A DNA stretch of 22,500 nt from Carex sylvatica (lineage: Eukaryota > Streptophyta > Magnoliopsida > Poales > Cyperaceae), in assembly GCA_964058845.1 (NCBI GenBank), contig CAXKVR010000688.1:1-22500 (forward strand). The letters run 5' to 3'. Of the stretch, positions 10,500-19,751 are shown one piece after another. The number at the start of each line of letters is the position of its first letter. Within the stretch, counting starts at the first letter, position 1. The notes under the pieces were generated by a model. The model was given only the letters and a program-made list of their open reading frames with translations. It was not told where the DNA came from and searched no databases. Made by a program: the position numbers and the translations under genes.

Positions 10500-11142
10500 G
10501 TTTAGTTATTTCTTTTATTTTTGCTTTAGTTCCTGAATATTTAGTTTTATATTAGTTTAATTCTGATTTTTCATTTTGTAGTTTTTTTCAATTCTGATCA
10601 GATAGGAGAAGAAATCATCTCTGTAGGTTGGTACGGTCCGTACCAAATCTCATACTAGGGCACCCATCCGACGCAGAACCTCAAGGGGCGCGACCTTCTC
10701 TCTTCGTGTCCTTGCGACTCGGCCCCTTTCCCTTTTATACCCGACCCCCCCTCCCGACAGACCCTACCCCACCCCACCAACTCTTGTCGTTTTCTTCCTA
10801 CGGACCGAACACCACCCCGTACCACAAACCCTAGCCACCGCTCCCTACTCCTCCGCACCGACTTCCGATCTCCGCTTTCTGTACCGCATCAACCGCCGAT
10901 CTCCATCTCTAGTAGCGCATCACCCCACCGGCTCGCCCTCTCAACACCCTGTCATCCACACCCCCGCCGACAACACCTTCTACACAGCCACCGAACACAC
11001 CAGATCTACTACCCGCTGCCTCTTTTCCCTCTGCGCAAACCACAACCCTATGGCGCGTACCCACACCATACGGCCCGTACAAACACACCATACGACCCGT
11101 ACAAAAACCCCATCCGACCCGAACCATTTTTAACAGACTCAA
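10500..11142 (+). other. Pol-ORF3 spacer, C-rich, with motif copies
   Basis: This untranslated spacer is T-rich to about 10610. It then becomes strikingly C-rich and G-poor on the plus strand from about 10660 to 11120. It carries TACGGNCCGTA at 10632-10642, a degenerate copy at 10799-10809, and a triplet spaced 22 bp at 11069, 11091 and 11113, the last copy degenerate. TTTTTAACAG ending at 11136, 6 bp before the ORF3 ATG, could be a splice acceptor for a subgenomic mRNA; this is inference. The short ORFs here look like composition artefacts. Confidence 0.55.
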
Positions 11143-12114
11143 ATGTCTGGTGAGCGCCGTCAAAAGAGACGCCAAGACCGCTCACCCACACCACCACGTC
11201 ATCCATCACCGGAGCCCTATGACTCCGGCACTGAACAAACCTCCTCTAGCGAGTACATCGACCGCGTCGAACGCTTCGCGGCAAGGTATTTTGACATGCC
11301 CACTCATCGGATGTACGAGAATTTCATCTCTTTACAAAAGAGGATATTCAAGAACACTGCCATGGTCCACCGCCACACACTCCACACCCTTGGAGTGGAT
11401 GATGATTTCATCATTCTCACCACTCGGGTTGGGTTTAGCCTGGATTTCTGGGGCCTCCACCATCCCGCCTACGAGATAGACACCAAGGAATTTCTCTCCT
11501 CTCTCGAGCTTAAGTTGGACAACCAGGATGTCCCCTTCATCAAATTTCGGCTGTGCAATCGAACCCATCGCGTCTATCTCTCTCTTTTACGCGAATGGTT
11601 CGGTTTCCATAGTACGCCCTCTACTGACACCCTCAGTTTTCGAGAAGGGTGGGATCGCGATACCTTCTGGGCCATGATCACCGGCTGCCCTCGATCCGCC
11701 AATGCGCACTACCGCGCCCGCTACATCCCTCACCCGGTTCTTCGTATCATCTAGCGCGCCCTTGCTTCTACCATCTTCGCGCGCGGTGAGACTCAGAACC
11801 GTGCCAACAGTGTCGACCTCATGCTCATGGACACTATGCTCCGTCCCACCCCCGAGTATCCGGACTTGGCCCTTCTCATGGTCCAGCACTGGCTTGGGCA
11901 GCAAGCCAAGAATAAGCCGGGTGGGAAGATCAAAATTGGAGCCTATGTCGAGGTCATTAAGCAACGCCTCGGATTGGGGGCGTATCCGGGTCGAGACATA
12001 TGTCCTGGCCCCACTCTTATGGATCCTGAGAGCTTTCGTCAGGCCCTCTTCCTTTCTATCTCCCGCGGACCCGCCGGTCACTCTGACTACTATGATTGGC
12101 GCTTTAAAGCCTAA
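11143..12114 (+). pseudogene. Athila third ORF (env-position protein), broken
   Basis: The frame from ATG 11143 runs 203 residues to TAG 11752-11754, then continues open in the same frame to 12114, so a single stop splits one protein. It starts with a basic, Pro-rich stretch (KRRQDRSPTPPRHPSPEP). The body has DNQDVPFIKFRL and LLREWFGF blocks that resemble the ATHILA ORF-1 / plant-transposon protein family. The position after pol is that of the so-called env-like ORF of Athila, but I see no signal peptide or transmembrane segment, so an envelope role is unsupported. The 3' end runs straight into LTR sequence at 12111, so the natural C-terminus is probably lost. Confidence 0.7.
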
Positions 12115-13560
12115 ATTATGGCCCTAATTTACAATGAAACCTGTGCTTTAAAGCCTATGAATGTGGACTTTTTACTTGTATTTCGATGAAATGTGGTACT
12201 GCTATGCTTTGTTTGGTATTTTGCAGGAAAAATGGTGAAAAACTGCATCTTACTACTTTTCATATGGCCCGTATGATATTCTGTACAGGCCGTACAAGAT
12301 CTGCCCAACCACATAGGAGGATCCACAACAGAGGCACAAAGTCTCAAAGTCAAAGCCAGGCATACGGTCCGTACAGGATCCCGTACGGGCCGTACAACGC
12401 TGATTCAGAAAATCCAGCTGGAATCTGAATTGAGCACGATTTGAGGAGCCGAAAAGGAAACCCCTGGAGGCGTGATCTGGGGCATTAAAAGAGATATTCC
12501 ACAGCAGGAAAGGGGATAAATGGGGAATCAATCAATAACTTTCCATCATTTCATTCTGGCTAGGTTGCTTGGACAGGAGGAAAAGAGGAAGAGAAAGGAA
12601 GGACGCAAGTTTTGAACGGATCTTCGAATTTTCCACTGTTTTATCATGAACTCCTTTATTTCTTGTTATTTGTGTTATCTTGTGAACATGAATAGCTAAT
12701 TTACTTTGTTTCTAGGGGTAAGATGTAGTTTCTAGTTCAGTTTTGCTTGTATGCTACTTGGATCTTGTGTCGAATGCTTGTTTTTACTATGTTGTGTAGT
12801 ATTTTGATTGCTTTATTTGTGCTTGCTTGAATTGATTAGTCATCCCGTTAGATGAATGCACACATCTAAGTGTTAGGAGCCAAGTCTATGACATTCATTC
12901 CAACCGAATAAAGTATATGAAGTAGGGTGAAACCAAGGAGTACCCGAAAGGCGAAACTTTCCTTGAGGTGAAAATCCTTGGATACTTTTAGTAAACTAAC
13001 AAGTAACTTAGATAAATTAGGCCAAAATGCGAAAGTTGAGGTTTAACGCATCTAAGAGCGAAGTACTTGACTCCGGTAATCGGGTATTAGGCCAAAATGC
13101 GAAAGTTGAGGTTAAGTATGTAGATCTGGTCGAAAAGGAACCCTAAACACAGTATCAACACAGGAAACAGTAGCTGCAACATCAACTCGAGGTCCCATAC
13201 GGACCGTACGGGAATCTGTACGGGCCGTATGCCTCGAGGCTGAACAGAAATGAAATCTGAACCCTGGAAACTCCCTTTTATCAATTGAAAACAACTTTAA
13301 TTATCTTTTATTGTCTTTTAAACTTGTTATAAATCAGTATAATTGTTAGAACTAAAACCAAACCAATCTCTCTCACTTCTAGAATTTCAAGTGATTTTAG
13401 GATAAGTCTAGTGTTTTTCTTCCGTCCCTGTGGATCGATACCTGAGCATACTCAACGACAGGATAGTACACTTGCTATCTGAATTGACAGAGTATAACAA
13501 AGGTTTAAAAAGTATAGCTTATTATACTGAAACTTTGTAGCATATATTCCAGTGCGATCA
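12111..13560 (+). repeat. 3' LTR, truncated at its 5' edge
   Basis: Homology to the 5' LTR begins at CTAAATTATGG (12111, matching 3069) and runs to GCGATCA at 13560. The first 19 LTR bases, including the TG, are absent, and no polypurine tract is seen upstream. It carries the same three motif pairs (12263/12284, 12363/12384, 13198/13219) and the internal direct repeat. Short ORFs on both strands mirror those in the 5' LTR and are not genes. Confidence 0.92.
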
Positions 13561-13588
13561 CATGTGATATAAATTATAAAATAAATTA

Positions 13589-13754
13589 CTACAAAAAATT
13601 GTCTCTATATACTTGCCCGCGATAATAAAAAGTACTTTTTACGATTGGTATTATCACATCTTATTAGTAATATTCTCGAAAATAATAATTTATGCCAGCT
13701 TATCTTTGACAATAGTTAATTTTTATCCTCGAAGATAGTAATAAATTTTTGTAG
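13589..13754. mobile_element. Small MITE-like element with TTA duplication
   Basis: The ends CTACAAAAAATT and AATTTTTGTAG are inverted copies, flanked by TTA at 13586-13588 and 13755-13757. The 166-bp interior is non-coding. Short TIRs starting (A)CTACAAA with a 3-bp duplication occur in both Harbinger- and CACTA-type MITEs, so the class is open. Confidence 0.4.
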
Positions 13755-14534
13755 TTAAATTTAAATTTAGCTTTGTGAAGTATAGTAATTTTGGCATTGC
13801 ATGTCAATAAATTGGGTTGATTCTAATGTGAAGATTTTGAATAATCTGAAACTAGTAATTTCTTATCAATATATCAAAACAGTAATTTTTTTAAAACATA
13901 TAAAAGTTGATAATTTATAAATACATTTTCATACAAATTAATCAAGATCATGATAAATATTATGTTTGAATTGATTGTTTGGACCTTAAAAACGTAAATT
14001 TTGCAACATAAATGAAGTTATAATATAGGGGTAAACGACGATTTTTATTTTTATTTTTTTTCAAAAAGACCACTAAAAAGAGCAAACACCGGACTGATGA
14101 TTGGGTGTTAAGTAAATTTTATTCTCGTCGTATGTATTCCTTTAGATGGAGATTAAAAACAAAGTTCGTCAACTTAATTAGTACTTAACAGATAAGGTAT
14201 GAATAATAATAAAAAATTGTTATCTAATTAGATAATAATACATATAAGAGCTATTTGTACTTGTTATATATACTAATTGGTAAATATAAAATTATATATG
14301 AGTTTTATTTTTATTATTAGAATAATTTATATAACATTTGATATAATATATTTATCAGTAACTTATGAGAAAATTAATTTATTCAATATTTTTATAGTTT
14401 TTAATTGATAAATTATGACAAAATTTATTTATACAACATTTTTTATATTTTAATTTAATAAATAATCTATATTATTTAAAATTACGGCATCAATAATTAT
14501 ATACAATTTTTATATTTATGAGTGTACTATACAT
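13755..14534. other. AT-rich intergenic DNA
   Basis: This is very AT-rich with no credible ORF, RNA gene or element boundary that I could recognise. Confidence 0.6.
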
Positions 14535-14543
14535 ATTTTAATA

Positions 14544-14919
14544 GAGGAGGGATCCAATTACATCTTTTTTGGTGACACCGGATTACATCTTATGTTTACG
14601 AAGTCCAAACAGTTAATCCAAACTGTTTAACTTGATGGATATGTTAAAATTTGCTTGCAGATCAAATTTTACATTTTTCTGATTTTTTTTTACTATTTAT
14701 TAAGATGGGTACAAAAATTCAACGGTCTGAATATAACGATTTGGTAAATAATTAATAAATAGTAAAACAATTCCAAAAAATATAAAATTTGATTTGCAAG
14801 CACATTTAACATATTCATTATGTTGAATGGTTTGGATCGACTGTTTGGAATTTAAAAACTTTGAAAATGAAGAGTGTAATTCGGTGTCACAAAAAAAGAG
14901 TGTAATTGAATCCCTCCTC
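14544..14919. mobile_element. Fold-back MITE with 9-bp duplication
   Basis: The element begins GAGGAGGGATCCAATTACA and ends with the complement of GAGGAGGGATTCAATTACA. The inverted arms extend about 170 bp each, so nearly all of it folds back. The 9-bp repeat ATTTTAATA flanks it at 14535-14543 and 14920-14928, which points to the Mutator superfamily. Its inner arms (TTTACTATTTATTAA) match those of the fold-back elements at 20202, 21372 and 21788. The minus-strand frame at 14700-14921 is incidental. Confidence 0.8.
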
Positions 14920-15075
14920 ATTTTAATATACTTATTTGTTTATATTTTATATGTTCTGGTAAAATGATATAAGCTTATCAATTTATGCAATAATTATAAG
15001 CTAGATGTTAATTTTAATTGATATATAAATGTAGAATATCGATACAAAATATGGATTTTTTTTCTAAAAACCATG

Positions 15076-15358
15076 AATAAAAAATAATATTTTATCAAAC
15101 CAACTTGATTGTTTTGGTTTTACAGATATCATAAGAATCGAAATAACGTTTCGGCCCGATTTTTTTTTTCAGGACCGAAATGTCATTTCAGTCCAAGCCA
15201 TTTTCACAGATTTCGATAAAAAATAATGGTAAAACTTGTGAAAACACCTTGGATCGAACCAGAAAAAACAAATTCGGATCGAAATAACATTTTGATTCTT
15301 ATTATTTATGTAAAAATTAAAGAAATCAAATTGGTTTGATAAAATATTATTTTTTATT
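15076..15358. mobile_element. Inverted-repeat element, 283 bp
   Basis: The outer 35 bp at each end (15076-15110 and 15324-15358) are inverted copies with one clear mismatch, around ATAATATTTTATCAAACCAA. Weaker inverted similarity continues inward. No flanking duplication was identified and no protein is encoded. It is probably a MITE of unknown class. Confidence 0.55.
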
Positions 15359-15399
15359 TTTGACACCCCTAAGTCGCTGGATGGATGCCCCCTAAATAC

Positions 15400-15645
15400 T
15401 GAACACGTATCCTCTGCATTAACTCAAAAGAGAATCTTTTGAGTTAATATAGTTTGACCGTCTGATTTTGAACGGAACCAATTCGATCGTCTGATTTTGA
15501 ACGGAACCAATTCGATCGTCTGATTTTAACACAGGATTTTTATTATTAGTGCGGATCTAGTTCATACAAATTTTAAAGAGATCGGATGGTCCAGATTCAT
15601 TAACTCAAAAGGGAATCTTTTTAGTTAATGTAGAGGATACGAACT
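15400..15645. mobile_element. MITE with internal 29-bp tandem repeat
   Basis: The ends carry inverted GTATCCTCTGCATTAACT and GTATCCTCTACATTAACT. The flanks share the 9-bp direct repeat CCTAAATAC (15391-15399 and 15646-15654), again suggesting a Mutator-type insertion. Inside, a 29-bp unit (GTCTGATTTTGAACGGAACC core) is repeated from 15455 to 15526: two full copies and a partial third. A local hairpin, AACTCAAAAG / CTTTTGAGTT, lies at 15421-15445. Confidence 0.6.
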
Positions 15646-15684
15646 CCTAAATACGGACTAGGCAAGGCATGCACAGCCGAATTC

Positions 15685-15852
15685 GCATACTCTGAGATAT
15701 CTCATATTTTGCGTGACTTTTTGGAAAATCTGCAACATTTAAATACGTTCTACACGAATCTCGAAGCTCAAATAATACTGGCCCCGCGCTACCTCCAAAT
15801 AAGCACCGGACACGTCGGTCACGCAAAAGTTGAGATATCTCGGAGGATACGC
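15685..15852. mobile_element. Small inverted-repeat element
   Basis: The left arm (GCATACTCTGAGATATCTCA, then TTTTGCGTGAC) pairs with the right arm (GTCACGCAAAAG, then TGAGATATCTCGGAGGATACGC). It is non-coding, and no clean target duplication was found. It sits directly before the left end of the second MULE. Confidence 0.5.
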
Positions 15853-16051
15853 ACTCTGAACAGCCAGAACCACGGCCATTTTTATTAATACCTTTTAAAA
15901 AAAATAAAATTTTAACAATACCCCTGGGTTTGGTTTTTTTTATTAATACCCCGACCGCCAGGCCCACGGGCGGCCCATATATTGAAGAAAATCGCCAGGT
16001 CCACGGGCGGTTCTCTCCCCAAGCAAACCGCCCCCCCAACGGGCGGTCCAC

Positions 16052-16058
16052 TATAAAT
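16052..16058 (+). promoter_or_regulatory. TATA box in MULE left TIR
   Basis: TATAAAT lies in the left TIR about 330 bp before the transposase ATG and is followed by a pyrimidine-rich leader, as expected for a MULE promoter housed in its TIR. The right TIR has TATTAAT at the matching place. A possible 5'-UTR intron runs from GT at 16162 to AG at 16364. These are inferences from position and sequence. Confidence 0.5.
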
Positions 16059-16787
16059 ATATTTTCTCAGCCCGTGAACCCTCCCTCTCTCTTCTCTGCC
16101 TCATTCCGAACCAAAAAGGAAAAAAAAAAAACTGCCAACCGCCCGTCTCCTATAACGATAGGTATTATTTTGTAATTCTTTTTAATTATTACTAATTAGT
16201 CAATTACTGTAGTATTAATTAGTATTAATGTTGAATGACTGTAGCATTACTGAAGCAACAAGTATTTTTATTTTTTTATTTTTTTAATTAGCCATTTATT
16301 ATTGTGCTCGTTATAATTACTGAACAATTATTATAATACTTATAAAATTATTTTTTAAATGTAGTTTGTTAAGTAAAAGATGTTAGTTGCACTGTATATG
16401 GGCGGCAAGCTACAAAAGGGTGTAGATGGCGTGTATTACACGAAAGACGCGGCATTTGGCTTCAAGGTTAATGAAAATACCACATTTCAGGAACTCAAGC
16501 AGATAATATACGAAAAGACTGCTGTAAACCCCAACAGGTATGAAATAGAATCGGCTACACGGATTGACAACTCACAAAAGGGTGGGGCGGGGGGTAGACC
16601 TTACTTTGTGAGGTTTCCAATAACATATGTGAATTTGTGGAGAGTTGTGTACACTCAATTTGAGTCTAGTGGGGTCTCCGTAATGGACATATATTCAAAG
16701 AGGGTTCCCCGGACTGGGGCTGGACCTTCTAGTGCGGCCGGGGCTGGATCTTCCGGTTATGACAATTCGGGTTATGACAACCCGGGG

Positions 16788-16916
16788 TACCACCACAACT
16801 CCCCTTATGACAACCAAGGGTACCACCACCACTCCCCTTATGACAACCAGGGGTACCACCACCACTCCCCTTATGACAACCAGAGGTACCACAGCCCCGG
16901 TTATGACAACTTCGGG
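16788..16916 (+). repeat. 33-bp coding tandem repeat
   Basis: Three 33-bp units (16788, 16821, 16854) and a 30-bp variant (16887) encode GYHHxSPYDNQ-type repeats in the transposase N-terminal half. Shorter GYDN units precede them. The length is a multiple of three, so the frame is kept. The repeat has no assigned function and probably forms a flexible linker. Confidence 0.85.
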
Positions 16917-18549
16917 TACCACAACTCCCCTGAAAATACTGAAGAGTTACCACCACCATCCAGACAGACACCCATAATTCCTAGATTTTCAACTATGTCA
17001 GAGTCAGGACCGGTACCCGTTAATCAAACTGATATTGATATTAATGTTGATGCTATTGATGCCATACCAGAAAGGGAAATGGAAACGGGGGATGAATACG
17101 AAGGGATTTGGAAATCCGATGACTTATCAGATGGCGATGCAAATGTACCAGGTTTATCCAGGGAAGAAAAATTCCCGATTAGAGGTCGGGGAAATAAGTA
17201 TCCGGTCGCCACATTCAACGATACCACAGCTTTTGAAAAGGCAGACATTAGTTATTTTGGCCCTCGTGTTGTATACAATGACGAACTTACCCCAAGGCAA
17301 CTTTATACCAGCATAGATGAACTTATAAAAAAAATCTACGAGACTCATGTTCACGGCAACTGGGAATGTAAAATACACAAAAGGGATCAAACAAGGTTAG
17401 TTGTGCTATATAAAACTCACCCGCGGTGCGATTTTCACCTTTTTGCAACCCCTGCGGGTGCCGGAGAAGCATGGATGATTAAGAAGTATGAACCACCCCA
17501 TACATGCAAGTCCGCATCCATAAGGACAGACCATTCACAACTGACGGCATCACTAATTTCCGATGCAATTGAGGAAGACATTAAGGAGGACCCATCCATG
17601 AGCATCAAGGCGGTGGCTAGAACCGTCAGACACAAATACAAATATGTAACCCCAAAATACAACAGGCTGTGGAGAGGTCGTGAACTTGCAGTTTGCAGAA
17701 TATTCAGTAGTTGGAAGGATTCATACGGCTATCTGGCACCATTGCTCCAGGCCATGGCAAGTACAAATGTTGGTACTGTATATGAGAGGTGGCATGACCC
17801 CTTTTTTGATAAGGAAGGAGTGCTAATAGAGGGAGCTCAACAATTTAAGGGCATAGCATGGACTTTTAGTACAATTGTTTACTTATATTATTTTATTTTC
17901 TTATTTTTTTGTAGTACATGCCAAAGACAAATCTCTGCTTAATGAAGGTCGGCAAAAACAATCCCCGAGATGTCAACGAAGATCCAGCATACGAGAAAAT
18001 ATATCAATCTTGTGATGGAGGTTGGCGTTGGGGAATTAATACCACCAACGGGTCCGAGTCACTGAAAGAAGTATTCAAGCAGAGCCGGATGTTGCCTGTG
18101 GCTGCAATTGTAGAAGACACATTTTACAAGTTAAATGCCTGGTTTCAAGAACGGCGTGCTAAGGTCGCATAATGAATAAGGATGAACCAATCATTTTCAA
18201 CAAGGGTGGAGGAGAAACTAAAACAACACAAGGACAAAGGTGCAACTATGAACGTGATCCTGATGGGGAATGATGGTACATAATTCGAAGTGCAAAATCC
18301 AAATGAATACGTTCCGACCAGCCGCAAACCAGATGGCACTATGGAGTTTGTGAAGAGGGTTTGCAAGTACGTGGTTAAATTCAGAGATGCCAGGGTGGTA
18401 ACCTGTACATGCCAAGGACCCCAACTAAGTCACATACCCTGTAGTCACGTGATGGCGGTATGCCGAGTGAGAAACTACTGTGAGGATCACTATGTTGCTG
18501 ACATGTATCGTACAGATTACCTTGCTTCCACTTGGGGTGAATCTTTCCA

Positions 18550-18800
18550 TTCTTATCCCGATCAGCATGAGTGGCCTGCATATGTCGGTGATAGAATACT
18601 TTCTTCAGAAAAGGGAGGAGGGGACCCAAGTGGAAGGAAGGTAATCTTCCCATTCTTATCCCGATCAGCATGAGTGGCATGCATATGTCGGTGACATGTA
18701 TTGTACTGATTACCTTGCTTCCACTTGGGGTGAATCTTTTCATTCTTATCCCGATCAGCATGAGTGGCCTGCATATGTCGGTGATAGAATACTTTCTTTA
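18550..18800 (+). repeat. Local duplications in the transposase 3' part
   Basis: The block ATTCTTATCCCGATCAGCAT, followed by GAGTGGC, occurs at about 18550, 18651 and 18740. A longer segment (GATTACCTTGCTTCCACTTG and what follows) is present near 18516 and 18707. The copies encode the region just after the SWIM finger. The duplications add to the coding damage and probably arose by slippage or unequal exchange. Confidence 0.75.
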
Positions 18801-19498
18801 GAAGGATGAATAAGAAAGCGGAGGAGGGGACACAAGCGTGTTGTAATGACCGTCGGGAAATCGAGCTCGTCGTTCTGTTTCTGAAAGGCGCACAGCAAGT
18901 ATATTTTTTTTGTATAAAAATAATTTATGATTTTATTATAGTAATATCTGAATTGTATTGTTATGTCCAGATGCCATAAACGCACACAATGAAAGAGAAA
19001 ATGCTAGAGTTGTTGCTGAAGCAACTGGTAGAACACATCCCCCTCCTGCGAGCCAATCATCTAGTAGCCAAGCATCTACAAGTAATGCCGCACCTGCAGC
19101 TAGTACAAGAAAATATGGTCATTTTTTAGGTTTATTCGCACGTCGAGCCAAATGAAGTTCTTCGCACGTCGGAGACAGGGGCGGCGACGCAATTTTTTTC
19201 CTTTTTTTCCTCTTTCTGGTTCGGACTGAGGCAGAGGAGAGGGAGGGAGGGAGGGCTCACGGATGGAAAATTATATTAATAGCGGACCGCCCGGAAGGGG
19301 AGGGGTTTGCTTGGGGAGAGGACCGCCCGTGGGGGGGGGGGGGGTTACTTGGGGAGAGGACCGCCCGTGGGCTTGACGGTTTCCTTCAATATATGAGCCG
19401 TCCGTGGGTCTAACGGTCGGAGTATTAATAAAAAAAAACTAAACACAAAAATATTGTTAATTTTTTTTTTTTTTAAAGAGTATTAATAAAAATGACTG

Positions 19499-19751
19499 TC
19501 GATAAGAGGCCTTGAGACGGATCTCTGTGTTACATGAGACCCATACATTTGGGGTCTTGTATGTGTGAGGATATTTATTTTAGTGTGTCCTCGACCGTAT
19601 TATGATAAAATTAAATATTAAACATCTAGGATTTATTTCACTGGTTATAGAGTTCGGGATTTACAATCAGGATAGTATAGCTAGATTTCGTCAATACTCA
19701 ATAATATAGTAATAAAATTTGCAAATTATATCTGAATTATTTGTTTATGGG
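19499..19751. other. Intergenic DNA, nothing recognised
   Basis: AT-rich sequence between the MULE and the dispersed repeat. I see no ORF or element end here. Confidence 0.5.

Larger units (their letters stand above)
3050..13560 (+). mobile_element. Athila-type Ty3/gypsy LTR retrotransposon
   Basis: The element of about 10.5 kb is flanked by the perfect 5-bp duplication CATGT (3045-3049 and 13561-13565), begins with TG and ends with CA. The order is LTR, tRNA-Asp PBS, gag, protease, RT, RNase H, integrase, a third ORF, LTR, which is the Athila arrangement. DLGAS protease, FMDD reverse transcriptase and the post-pol hairpin also fit Athila. This copy is defective: a frame break in protease, a stop in ORF3, and a 3' LTR lacking its first 19 bp with no recognisable polypurine tract before it. 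The LTRs are about 97% identical by hand count. Confidence 0.95.
16380..19155 (+). pseudogene. MuDR-type MULE transposase, catalytic domain deleted
   Basis: The gene once encoded a transposase that cuts and reinserts the MULE. The first exon (16380 to about 17868) gives a conserved N-terminal domain, an 11-residue Tyr/His/Asp-rich repeat, an acidic stretch, and a WRKY/GCM1-like zinc-finger DNA-binding domain (C350, H374, C376). It stops at AQQFKGIAWTF, where the DDE domain should begin. The frame resumes after a 46-bp AT-rich gap (17869-17914) with GGWRWGINTTNGSESL, which normally follows the DDE domain, so roughly 200 or more residues are missing. From 17915 to 18673 the frame is continuous apart from TAA 18170, TGA 18173 and TAA 18281. 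The SWIM zinc finger (CTCQGPQLSHIPCSHVMAVC) lies near 18400-18460. A last exon may start at 18971 after a 72-bp intron. Confidence 0.8.
15873..19498 (+). mobile_element. MULE with degraded MuDR-type transposase
   Basis: The ends are CGGCCATTTTTATTAATA and the complement of CAGTCATTTTTATTAATA. TIR similarity extends about 270 bp on the left (to about 16140) and 320 bp on the right (from about 19180). Shared features include a second TATTAATACYCCGACCG block, CCACGGGCGG blocks and a pyrimidine-rich CCCTCCCTCTC stretch. The right TIR is longer because a 38-bp module is duplicated and contains a run of 14 G (19331-19344). No 9-bp duplication is visible at these borders. The body carries a transposase pseudogene on the plus strand. 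Confidence 0.85.

Noticed and set aside
10628..10858. Pro-rich ORFs after pol
   Set aside because: They arise from the C-rich composition; no Met context, domain or conservation is visible.
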